From: Terriglobia bacterium
GTDB lineage: Bacteria; Acidobacteriota; Terriglobia; Bryobacterales; Bryobacteraceae
Length of the DNA: 48,603 bases
NCBI GenBank assembly: GCA_021324185.1
Contig: JAJPJN010000103.1
Location: 1 to 48,603 of the forward strand
Direction: 5' to 3'
Under the pieces are notes generated by a model, which worked only from the letters and a program-made list of their open reading frames with translations, ran no database searches and had not been told where the DNA came from. Below are positions 34,584 through 42,970 of this stretch, piece after piece. The translations under genes were made by a program, and so were the position numbers. The first letter of the stretch is position 1. The number at the start of each line of letters is the position of its first letter.

Positions 34584-36617
34584 TTACCTGGTTAGCAGCG
34601 CTTCGCTTTGGGTCCTGCGGCGTACGGCCGCGCGAACAGGAACGCTAGCTGTCTTCTTCTTGGCGGAACGCGGCGCCGTTTCTTCTGTGTCTTCTGTCTC
34701 TTGTGGAGATTGATAATTGAACGTCAGCAAATGCGGATTCAATCGAACCGGCGCACTGCGATCCCCATTTCGGTCGGTTCTGGTCCGAGGAACTGAAGCG
34801 CTCGAAAATGAAGCGACAGCATAGGGCGTGTATAAAATCGATAGCCCCTTTTCGTGCGCCTTTCTGCACAGCAGATCCGCAAGAGCTTGCATCTGAAAAG
34901 AGGAAACAGCTCCCATGCCGCCGGCTTCCGCTAATCGTTCCCGCCGCACGGCAAAAAAGAGTTCTGAGCAGGCATCAATCGTTCGCACTACGGATGCCAT
35001 CCCCATGTATCCATGATCCGGAATCTTCACACCCGCATTGGGGTCAGTGACAGACTCTTCGTCCACCCGCAGATAGGCGGTGGGCAGAATCCTGTTTTCC
35101 GTATCGACTGCCATCCCCGTCACCAGCCCGCAATCACTCCGCATTGCCTGCCCGATGATTTCATCGAAGAACAGATGATTTAGTGACTCCAAGGGGCCGT
35201 TAATAAAAATGAAAACATCGCCTGCAAGATCTGAAAGGCTCACCTTCACCTCGTCCTGAGCATCGAGCTCGCTGGCCTCACATCCCGTGAGCTGATAAAG
35301 ATGTAGATCTCTGCCCGCGGCATTCATCTTCACGATTGCGGATTGAAAAACGCCATCTTCCGGCCGCAGAAACACGGTTGCCTCGACCTGTTTCGGGCCC
35401 GGATATTTGATGCGCATCGATCCGTAAAACAACCCAGGCACAACCGTGAAGCTTTGAGCGGTTCGCCGCGCATGATCCTCGAGAACCCGGCGCCAGGCTT
35501 TGGCTGCGTACGGTTTCGCGTCCAGATTAAATGCGGTCGAATTATCGTGCATGCGCCAGTGGTAAAGCGGCTTGCGAATATGGCCGATGGCATCTGGCGG
35601 AATAACTTCCGTCGCACGAATAAGCAGGTCCCAATCCTGTGCCCCATCGCACTCCGGACGAAAGCCTCCAATCTCCTGCGCTACGCTCCGCTTCAGCGCG
35701 ACCAGATGGCCCAGGTAATTGAACGTTAGAAAAATGTTCCTGTCGAAATCCGGCTTGAATGCCGGTTGACTACGCTCGCCGAACCGGCTGATTTTGTCTT
35801 CGTCGGAATAAATCAGTTGATACGAATTCCGCTCGTTGAGCGCGCGCGCCACTTCCATGAGAGCGGACGGATGTAATTCATCATCATGGTCCAGCAGAAC
35901 GATAAAGTCCCCCTGCGCTTGTTTGATCGCCTCGTTGGAAGCAACTGAAATGCCTCCTTGTTCTGCGCGTCGCGTGAATAGAATGCGCGGATCGCTTGCT
36001 GCATACTTCTGAATCGTGCTCGCAACGTGCGGCTGCGACGAGTTATCGTCGGTAATGCAAAGCTGCCAGTTCCAATAATGCTGCTCAATCACCGAATCGA
36101 GGCAGCGGTTTAGGAAATATTGCGGCGTGTTGTAGGTAGGCAGAATGATTGAGATGAGCGGCCGGTAGGAAAGGCCCGAAAGATACCGGAACACCTCGTC
36201 TTTCGGCACGAAAAGCTGCGGCTCGTGAAATTTGATCCATTGATGATAGCCGGAAGCTTCCCAGCGCCCATCGGCTGCGAATTCCGCTTCTTCCGCAAAC
36301 TCGACGGAATCGACCAGCGAGATCTTTTTCCCGTTCAACCGCGCGAAAACCGCAATGCCGGCCGGCTTTTTGCCGGGGCTGAATCGAATAACGAATCCAC
36401 AGTTCGCGATCGTCTGATCTTTGAAGTGCCTGGCTACATCTGGCCGCGAGAATCCGAAAAACGCCGGGTATTCAATTCCTCCCACCGACGCGACAACTTC
36501 CAGCCGGTCGGAAGCATTTTTTGCAAATGCCCATCCGCTCAGAATGTAGTCGCTGTAGCTAACCGGAACTGGTTCAGGTGTATCAAGCGAGAATGTTATG
36601 CCATCTCGAAAAAGCAC
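34584..36617 (-). CDS. GT2 glycosyltransferase with N-terminal beta module and degenerate second GT2 domain
   Basis: 677 residues. The beta module covers about 20-105 (GWAF at 28-31, RPDVA near 58-62, GF at 74-75). An active-looking GT2 domain follows (about 150-380): ISIILPTYNTPQYFLNRCLD, LLDHDDELHP with Asp-x-Asp-Asp at 243-246, CDGAQDWDLL and KPLYHWRMH. A second half (about 395-610) has the layout of a second GT2 domain, but the metal site reads FIFINGPLES where a DXD is expected, so it is probably inactive. The tail is Lys/Arg-rich. First gene of the minus-strand operon; 42 bases from the divergent FkbM gene. Confidence 0.88.
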   Translation of the reverse strand: MLFRDGITFSLDTPEPVPVSYSDYILSGWAFAKNASDRLEVVASVGGIEYPAFFGFSRPDVARHFKDQTIANCGFVIRFSPGKKPAGIAVFARLNGKKISLVDSVEFAEEAEFAADGRWEASGYHQWIKFHEPQLFVPKDEVFRYLSGLSYRPLISIILPTYNTPQYFLNRCLDSVIEQHYWNWQLCITDDNSSQPHVASTIQKYAASDPRILFTRRAEQGGISVASNEAIKQAQGDFIVLLDHDDELHPSALMEVARALNERNSYQLIYSDEDKISRFGERSQPAFKPDFDRNIFLTFNYLGHLVALKRSVAQEIGGFRPECDGAQDWDLLIRATEVIPPDAIGHIRKPLYHWRMHDNSTAFNLDAKPYAAKAWRRVLEDHARRTAQSFTVVPGLFYGSMRIKYPGPKQVEATVFLRPEDGVFQSAIVKMNAAGRDLHLYQLTGCEASELDAQDEVKVSLSDLAGDVFIFINGPLESLNHLFFDEIIGQAMRSDCGLVTGMAVDTENRILPTAYLRVDEESVTDPNAGVKIPDHGYMGMASVVRTIDACSELFFAVRRERLAEAGGMGAVSSFQMQALADLLCRKAHEKGLSILYTPYAVASFSSASVPRTRTDRNGDRSAPVRLNPHLLTFNYQSPQETEDTEETAPRSAKKKTASVPVRAAVRRRTQSEALLTR

Positions 36618-36659
36618 TTATATAACTGGATTCCTGGGGTCTCCAAAACAGTGTACTAG

Positions 36660-37727
36660 ATGGATTCACCAAAACGTCCATATGCGATATTCGGACTTGC
36701 GGACCCGCTCGAAGACATGGTCGATTATTCGCAATACGGTCAGGCGCTTCTTCTCGATCAGTTGATTACGGGCGAAACTCCGCGCATCCTGGTCGATATC
36801 GGAGCCAACGACGGAGTCTGTGGTTCCAATTCGCGCAAGCTTCTGGAAGAAGGCTGGCAAGGACTTCTGGTCGAGCCCCTGCCGGCCGTCTTCGCCGAGT
36901 TGGAAAGAAATTCGAGCAATCTGCCGCATGTGACGCTCGCCCAGTGTGCCTGCAGCGGCAAAAACGGAAAAGCTTCGCTTCGCATCGGAAAAGACGGCGA
37001 ATTGGGGCAAATGAGCAGTCTCTCCAATGATCCGGTCATCGCTGAAAATCTTGCGGAAACCATCACCCAGGTACAGACCGTGACGCTCGGTGATCTGCTT
37101 GCCGCACACCAGATCCCTGAAGATTTCGGCGTGCTTCTCGTCGATACCGAAGGTTGGGATCTGGAGGTTTTGAAAGGGCTGGAGCACACAAAACACAGGC
37201 CGCGAATTATCCTGACCGAAGATTTTGGGCCCACAAACGATACCAAGTATGTGCTACTGCGGCAGCATGGCTATCGATATGTGGGTTCGTGTGCGTCAGA
37301 TTCTTTCTGGGTCAGCGAACGCCAGCACGATAGTTTGCCGCCCCTCCATTTCCCCGTTGCCCAGTTGCCGGCTGACTGGAAGGCAGAAGGCAGGTACATG
37401 GGGCCGGGGCGAGTGACTGTGGATGCGAGCGGTTCTTTCCGAAACACAATCGTAGGCTGGGCGTTTTGGAGCGCGTCCGAAGCGCCGCCGGAAGATGTTG
37501 CGGTTGTAGTGCGCCAGCCGGGTTCGCAGGTGTGCAGATCTTTCCGTGCCTGGCGTACTCCGAGAAAAGATGTTGCCAGCGTATTTCACTCCGGCAATCT
37601 GTTGATGAGTGGATTCCGCGCCCACCTGGACGTGCCCTCGGGAGACTATCACGTGAGCGTGGTGCAGCAGATGCCGGGCGCCTTTACGGAAGCGGTCGCC
37701 GCCGATATGCATCTGCCGATTCCTTAA
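36660..37727 (+). CDS. FkbM-family methyltransferase with C-terminal beta module
   Basis: 355 residues. The FkbM domain is at about 43-220: ILVDIGANDGVCGSNSRKLL (SAM motif I), GLLVEPLPAVFAEL, FGVLLVDTEGWDLEVLKGL and a C-terminal GYRYVGSCASDSFWV. FkbM enzymes O-methylate sugar hydroxyls. The C-terminal module (about 250-345) has GWAF at 266-269, RKDVA near 302-306 and GF at 318-319, the same pattern as in the 805- and 677-residue proteins across the divergent promoter. The gene starts divergently from the GT2 gene and is followed by another methyltransferase 26 bases on. Confidence 0.9.
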   Translation: MDSPKRPYAIFGLADPLEDMVDYSQYGQALLLDQLITGETPRILVDIGANDGVCGSNSRKLLEEGWQGLLVEPLPAVFAELERNSSNLPHVTLAQCACSGKNGKASLRIGKDGELGQMSSLSNDPVIAENLAETITQVQTVTLGDLLAAHQIPEDFGVLLVDTEGWDLEVLKGLEHTKHRPRIILTEDFGPTNDTKYVLLRQHGYRYVGSCASDSFWVSERQHDSLPPLHFPVAQLPADWKAEGRYMGPGRVTVDASGSFRNTIVGWAFWSASEAPPEDVAVVVRQPGSQVCRSFRAWRTPRKDVASVFHSGNLLMSGFRAHLDVPSGDYHVSVVQQMPGAFTEAVAADMHLPIP

Positions 37728-37753
37728 CTTCGATCCGAGATAACGTAATAATC

Positions 37754-38473
37754 GTGGCCACTGCAATTTCGAAGATCAGCGACTCCGATTGGGAGCGAAC
37801 ATGCGCCGGTTACGGCGCCTGGAAATACGCAACTCCCTTGCCGCCGGAAGGACTGATCTGGAGCACCGGGGGAGCATCGATCGAAAATTTCCTCGTCCTG
37901 GGTGATGCCTGGTCGCATTTAGTGAATCATTTCGTCCCCGAAAACGCGACCGTGATGGATATAGGTTGCGGCTGTGGACGGACGGCCAGATTCCTGATCG
38001 ACAACCGCTGGATCAGCAGATACATCGGTTTCGACGTCATAGAGACGAACGTGAAATGGTGTAACAAATTTCTGGGCGCGGTGCGCCAGGGCGTAGCCGA
38101 GTTTTATTGGTTTGATCTCCACTCGGCTGAATACAATCCGAGCGGCGCGCTCAAGCCTCACGAGCTACGGTTTCCGGCCGCCGGCCGCAGCGTGGATGTA
38201 GCCTTTGCCGCCTCTCTGTTTACGCATCTTCTGGAGCCGGCCGCGAAACATTATCTGGCCGAAATCGGACGCGTCCTGTCCGTTCGAGGGACAGCCATTA
38301 TGAGTATTCACAGCAATCCGCTGCCGGGCAGCCGCTTTAGCGGCAACGAGACGCGCATCGATATTGAATCCGCCTATTTCGTAGAGTTGGCCGCCACCGC
38401 CGGCCTGTATGAGCGCGAGCGAATCGACGACTTCGGCGGCCAGCAGGTATTTATTATGGGGACTACGGCGTGA
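37754..38473 (+). CDS. Class I SAM-dependent methyltransferase
   Basis: The frame is open far upstream into the FkbM gene, but that part is a shadow; the first sensible start after the FkbM stop is the GTG at 37754 (VATAISKISDSDWE), giving 239 residues. SAM motif I is VMDIGCGCGRTARFLID; later motifs are SVDVAFAASLFTHLLE and EIGRVLSVRGTAIMSIHS. It resembles methyltransferases found in O-antigen clusters. Its 3' end overlaps the convergent large glycosyltransferase by 11 bases, so the two coding regions share their stops' surroundings. Confidence 0.88.
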   Translation: MATAISKISDSDWERTCAGYGAWKYATPLPPEGLIWSTGGASIENFLVLGDAWSHLVNHFVPENATVMDIGCGCGRTARFLIDNRWISRYIGFDVIETNVKWCNKFLGAVRQGVAEFYWFDLHSAEYNPSGALKPHELRFPAAGRSVDVAFAASLFTHLLEPAAKHYLAEIGRVLSVRGTAIMSIHSNPLPGSRFSGNETRIDIESAYFVELAATAGLYERERIDDFGGQQVFIMGTTA

Positions 38474-41400
38474 GGGCGCGCGCCGTCTGAGCCTCGCTCG
38501 CGTAAACGGATTCCGGATCGCAGAGATACTCGTAAATCTTTTCCATCTGCGGTCGCCAGTTCAGATACTTCGTCCGAATCATCTCGAGCGCATTGGATGT
38601 CAGTTTCTGGCGTAGCTCAGCGTCCACTAAACCACGATGGACGGTCTCCGAAATGGCGCTTGCCGTGCCTTTCGATAGAAGACAATTTTCATTGTCTTTG
38701 AGTAACCACGATGTCCAGGAATTTATGTTTGTGACTACTAGACAGCCGCTCGCCATCAGCTCGAGTGGGATATAAGACGGATGGCGCGTTAGCATCATGA
38801 CGGCTCCCACGTCGCTTTCACGATATAGTTGTGCCGTCTCTTCGTAACTCAATAATCCAAGATTCTCAATAATCCCCTGCAGACCATATTCGGCGGGTTC
38901 CCATTCGCTACCGGCACTGACAATCCGCACCCGTTTGCCCAGGCGGCCTTTTAGCTGCTTCATAGCGGTACTCAGAAGCTCAAAAGAATTCCGCGAATGC
39001 CCAGGGCGCCCGTAGAGAAAGACCACCCACGGTCCGTTCGGGCTTCGATATTGCCGAAGCTTTGCTGGGTAAAATACCGCGTCATTTACGCATGGCGTGA
39101 AATGTATTGCCTTTCCGCCGAACTCAGTCTCATAAACCTTCTTTAGGCTGATCGTGTTTGCAATCCCATACAAACCCATACGATACGTCGTTTCTACCGC
39201 GGCGCTGGCTGAGCCGGCTTTGTAGAAGGACGGCTCATGATCCTGAATGAGGTAAAAATAGCGGTCCGCTCTGCGGTGGTGAAGTGCATAATACGCCGTA
39301 GTCCAGAAAGTACAAATGCCGGCGTCGGTGGCCGGTAACGTGGCTGCTTCCACCAGTGCATTAAGGTGGAAGACGTCCGCGTCATTTACTTCCTGGCAGA
39401 CCATGCGGATCCGATCTGCCATCCCCGTAATCTCACATCCACCGCAGATCGCGAACAGGTTCTTTACGCCTTTTTCCTGCCGCCAGTATTCGGCAAATCG
39501 CAGGATCGTATGAGCCCCTCCGTAGAATGGATTTTCAAAAGCGGGTACGAACCACAAAACGGACTTCGCCGTCGCCCGGCCCTGAACTGCTGAGGATCGT
39601 TTGCGGAAATATTCGAGTTGATTCTGCGTGCAGTCAAACCATTCGGCAATATATTGCTCCTCCGTGGCTTGGGCTTGCGCAGCGCTTCCGGATGCCGAGA
39701 CCGTATTCATCTCATCGAGGAGGCGGATACAAAACTGCAAGCTGGATTGCTCGTCTACACGGCGGTATGAAGGCTTTCGGCTCCACAACGAAAGATTTGG
39801 ATTCCAATAAGGATCGCCTTTAAGCAGCCATGTACCGTAATGCTTGAACGATTGCTTGTAATCCGGCGCCGGTACATCTCTACCGCGAGTCTGCTGCTCA
39901 TGGTGAATCAGTTCAGCGAATGGATTGCAAACCACTCGATATCCGTAACGGCGCGCGCGCAGGCAGATCTCAACATCGCTTCCACACACAATGAACTGCT
40001 CATCGAAGCCGCCGATGTCGTTGAACACTTCACGCCTCATCATCATGCAGGCTCCGGTAACGGCTAGGAAGTTCCGATACCAGCCCGTGCTCCCTGCCAG
40101 CCCGAACGTGAGTGTAGGTTCGTCCGCAAATGGATGATCGGCGAACCCGCCCATCCCAACAACAACTCCCAGATGCTGAATCGATCCATTTCCCCGCAGA
40201 AGCTTAGCGCCAACAATCCCGATCGGTTTGAGCTGCGCCCACATCACCATCTCGGTAAGCCATTCGGGGTCAGTGAACTCAACATCGTTATTGAGAAACA
40301 GCAGAAACTCTCCCCGAGCTTCACGCGCGGCCATATTATTTATCGCGCTGTAATTGAAACTCCCCGGATACCAGATAACCCGAATTCGCTCATTGTCCGA
40401 TAATTGCTGCAGATATCGCTTCGCCTCCGAATCTCTGGTTCCGTTATCAACAAGCAGAATTTCGAAATTTTCATACGCGGTCTGTTCTAGCAAAGACGAA
40501 ATACAGCGCGACAAAAGGTCGGTCTTATTTTTCGTCGGAATGATGATGGAGACGGTTGCAGGCTGATTGATCGGTATACGCACGTACAGTAAACCATTCG
40601 GCAGTACTTGCGGTTCAGCCCCTACGCCCCACGTTTGCAAATAGTTTCCGAGAGATCGCAATTGCGCATCGACAACGTTCGGCTTGGCCGAATCGTTGTG
40701 GGCCGTGCTCCCCGGATGCATGCGCCAGTGGTAAAGAATTTTAGGGATGTGTAGAATGCGATCGGTTTTGAGACTTGCTCGCAGAAACAGATCCCAGTCC
40801 TGGGCCCCGTCCATCGTTGGATCAAATTCGCCCACTTCCTCGAGAAGCCTTCGACGGAGCATCGTTAGATGGGTGATGTAGTTCGCCGACAGCATGATCT
40901 CAGGCGACCAATCCGGTTTAAACAACGGAAGCTTCCGGTGTGCGTCCTCCGAATCAAGATAGTCGTGATCGGAATACAGAATGTCCGCATCCGATTGTGC
41001 TTGAAGCGCCGATGCGGCTTCAAATAATGCGAATGGTGCCAGGGTGTCGTCGTGATCGAGAAAAGCCACGAAATCTCCGCGCACCAGATTCAGCGCGGCA
41101 TTTGAATTACGGGAAATTCCTCCATTCTCTTCTAATTCCAGCAGCCGGATGCGTTCGTCTGATTTAGCAACGCTGCGAAGCCAATACAGGTTTAACTCGT
41201 CCCCACCGGGGGCGTACGCAACAAACAACTCCCAATTGTCATAAGTCTGCGCTAAGACGCTACGGATGCAACCCTGAAGGAAAGATGTCCGCACCTGGTA
41301 AACCGGAACAATCACGCTGAAAACAGGCCGAAAAGCGAAATTGCGGCAGGCCTCCCGCTGTTTAGCCAGTTCTCGTTCGGTAGGCTCGCATTCGTCAGTC

Positions 41401-41498
41401 CAACGCTGATATTCTGCATCCGCCGACTTGCCGCAAGCAGAAGCAGCTTGGCGCACTCTCGCGAATTCAGTTTCCCCGTATCCCATGGGCACAGACAT
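38463..41498 (-). CDS. Trifunctional glycosyltransferase (GT2-GT2-WsaF-like GT4)
   Basis: 1011 residues. GT2 domain 1 (about 58-300): FSVIVPVYQVRTSFLQGCIR, FLDHDDTLAP (Asp148-151) and DGAQDWDLFLRAS. GT2 domain 2 (about 315-545): VSIIIPTKNKTDLLSRCISS, FLLFLNNDVEFTD (Asp405) and VTGACMMMRREVF. The C-terminal part (about 645-1005) resembles the WsaF-type rhamnosyltransferase (FYGGAHTILRFAEYW; YLIQDHEPSFYKAGS; the GT4 donor-site region RHPSYIPLELMASGC). Such triple transferases build rhamnan-like or other repeated glycans. It belongs to a minus-strand run after two genes upstream (42850 and 44845). Confidence 0.92.
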   Translation of the reverse strand: MSVPMGYGETEFARVRQAASACGKSADAEYQRWTDECEPTERELAKQREACRNFAFRPVFSVIVPVYQVRTSFLQGCIRSVLAQTYDNWELFVAYAPGGDELNLYWLRSVAKSDERIRLLELEENGGISRNSNAALNLVRGDFVAFLDHDDTLAPFALFEAASALQAQSDADILYSDHDYLDSEDAHRKLPLFKPDWSPEIMLSANYITHLTMLRRRLLEEVGEFDPTMDGAQDWDLFLRASLKTDRILHIPKILYHWRMHPGSTAHNDSAKPNVVDAQLRSLGNYLQTWGVGAEPQVLPNGLLYVRIPINQPATVSIIIPTKNKTDLLSRCISSLLEQTAYENFEILLVDNGTRDSEAKRYLQQLSDNERIRVIWYPGSFNYSAINNMAAREARGEFLLFLNNDVEFTDPEWLTEMVMWAQLKPIGIVGAKLLRGNGSIQHLGVVVGMGGFADHPFADEPTLTFGLAGSTGWYRNFLAVTGACMMMRREVFNDIGGFDEQFIVCGSDVEICLRARRYGYRVVCNPFAELIHHEQQTRGRDVPAPDYKQSFKHYGTWLLKGDPYWNPNLSLWSRKPSYRRVDEQSSLQFCIRLLDEMNTVSASGSAAQAQATEEQYIAEWFDCTQNQLEYFRKRSSAVQGRATAKSVLWFVPAFENPFYGGAHTILRFAEYWRQEKGVKNLFAICGGCEITGMADRIRMVCQEVNDADVFHLNALVEAATLPATDAGICTFWTTAYYALHHRRADRYFYLIQDHEPSFYKAGSASAAVETTYRMGLYGIANTISLKKVYETEFGGKAIHFTPCVNDAVFYPAKLRQYRSPNGPWVVFLYGRPGHSRNSFELLSTAMKQLKGRLGKRVRIVSAGSEWEPAEYGLQGIIENLGLLSYEETAQLYRESDVGAVMMLTRHPSYIPLELMASGCLVVTNINSWTSWLLKDNENCLLSKGTASAISETVHRGLVDAELRQKLTSNALEMIRTKYLNWRPQMEKIYEYLCDPESVYASEAQTARALTP

Positions 41499-41533
41499 AC
41501 TTCGAATTTCTGTTGTTACTCAGATCTGATCTG

Positions 41534-42850
41534 TTAAACCAGCCGGCTCACGACGGATCGCAGTAGCTTGGCCGGCCATCGGCCTTCGAATCGGCGCAGC
41601 GGAACACGGCATCTCTCCGCCAGCCTCCAGGTGCGGCTATTGAGAACAGCATCCAACGTAGTCTGAAGACGTAAACGTTCGAGTTCTGCTGCTCTCAGTG
41701 TTGCCTGCACTTCCGCCTCTTTCGTCTCCAGCATAGTTGCAAGCTGCTGCCGTGAGAAATCGGACTGATTGAATGCCTGTTGAAGCTCCGCTTGCTTGGC
41801 CTCCAGATCATCCGCCGAGCGCTGCCGCAATTCCTCAAATTCCCGCAGCGCATGTTCAAGCTCGGCTTGTTTGTCTTCCAGGTCCTTTTCGACATTTCGC
41901 CTGCGCTGTTCAGACGCCGCTAGTTCACGTGTAAGAGAAGCCGCCCAGGCATTTTCCCGCTCTCTCCCTTGCCTCAGCGTTTCGGCCGTGCTTGAGAGCT
42001 CCGCTGTTCTTGCGCGTTCCGCATCCAGTTGAATTGCCAGCGCACGCAGGTCCTGTTCCGTAACGGCAAGCTGATTCGAAAGCTGCGAGACGTGTTCTTC
42101 CGCCTTTGCTATGCGAAAAACATGCGCTTGCTCGGTCTGCTCGTGTGATTCTTGAGCTGCTTTCGCTTCAGCTTGTAAACGCTCTGCATTCGAGGATGCC
42201 TGCTGCCAGGCCATTTTGTATCTCAGATACTCGGAAAAAAGCCGCAGGAAATCCTCTGGGGGCGGTGCGCCCTTTGACAGAAGCATCGCATGCGGGGTTA
42301 TGAAGGAGGCATCAAATCGTGCCTCGGGCCAAAAATCAAATTGTGCAAACAGGTTCAGCCAGTAGATCGGCGGCCGCACATTGAAGTGCGTAGGCTCGAC
42401 GAAATCGTCCGGAGTGGAAGAAAACACGACTGCATCCGCTGCCTGGCAGATGTTTCTCACAGCAGATTCAGCAAACTCCGGCGGGATATGCTCCAGCACC
42501 TCAATGCATGTCACAACATCGAAGCGCCCGGGCGTGTGATCTGTGATCGACGCCACCCTGCAATAATCCCGGATGTCGGGACGCACCTGCGAAATCGCGT
42601 ATTCTGAAACATCGATTCCTTCGCAATAGATTCCCCGATCCCAGAAACACTCGACTAGGAAACCCTTGGCGCATCCGACATCTAAAACCCGGCGAGGTTG
42701 CCGCGAGCGAATAATCTGATCCGCGATGATGGAGAAAAAGTTCAGCCAGTGAGCGGAGCGCACATAAGGCGTTCCCGCCTGCTTCCGGTTAAAGCTTGTG
42801 GTGTAGTATTCCTCGCCATACAATTCGGAAGGACTTGCTGCAATAGACAT
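41534..42850 (-). CDS. SAM methyltransferase with long C-terminal coiled coil
   Basis: 438 residues. The N-terminal methyltransferase (about 10-195) has the N-terminal GEEYYTTSFNR motif, SAM motif I VLDVGCAKGFLVECF (from 55), CEGIDVSEYAI and VVTCIEVLEHIPPEFAES. Residues about 205-402 are almost continuous coiled coil rich in Ala/Glu/Gln/Arg heptads (roughly 200 residues, about 30 nm if a single rod). The end is a basic tail VLNSRTWRLAERCRVPLRRF. The arrangement (methyltransferase, rod, amphipathic basic tail) recalls WbdD of E. coli O9a, where the rod length sets glycan length. No kinase domain is seen here. Located 35 bases upstream of the triple glycosyltransferase. Confidence 0.88.
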   Translation of the reverse strand: MSIAASPSELYGEEYYTTSFNRKQAGTPYVRSAHWLNFFSIIADQIIRSRQPRRVLDVGCAKGFLVECFWDRGIYCEGIDVSEYAISQVRPDIRDYCRVASITDHTPGRFDVVTCIEVLEHIPPEFAESAVRNICQAADAVVFSSTPDDFVEPTHFNVRPPIYWLNLFAQFDFWPEARFDASFITPHAMLLSKGAPPPEDFLRLFSEYLRYKMAWQQASSNAERLQAEAKAAQESHEQTEQAHVFRIAKAEEHVSQLSNQLAVTEQDLRALAIQLDAERARTAELSSTAETLRQGRERENAWAASLTRELAASEQRRRNVEKDLEDKQAELEHALREFEELRQRSADDLEAKQAELQQAFNQSDFSRQQLATMLETKEAEVQATLRAAELERLRLQTTLDAVLNSRTWRLAERCRVPLRRFEGRWPAKLLRSVVSRLV

Positions 42851-42970
42851 TATTCACTTCTGTCGCCATCATTCTCCAAAACAAAAGTACAAAGCCAGCT
42901 CGAAAGCTGCTTTTTGGGAGACACAATCGCTACATAAGGTAAAAGATAACAGAACAAATTCCATCAGTTT

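Noticed and set aside
37466-37753. Upstream extension of the small methyltransferase inside the FkbM gene
   Set aside because: The extension is an out-of-frame shadow of the FkbM coding region, rich in Arg, Cys and Gly; the methyltransferase fold begins after 37754.
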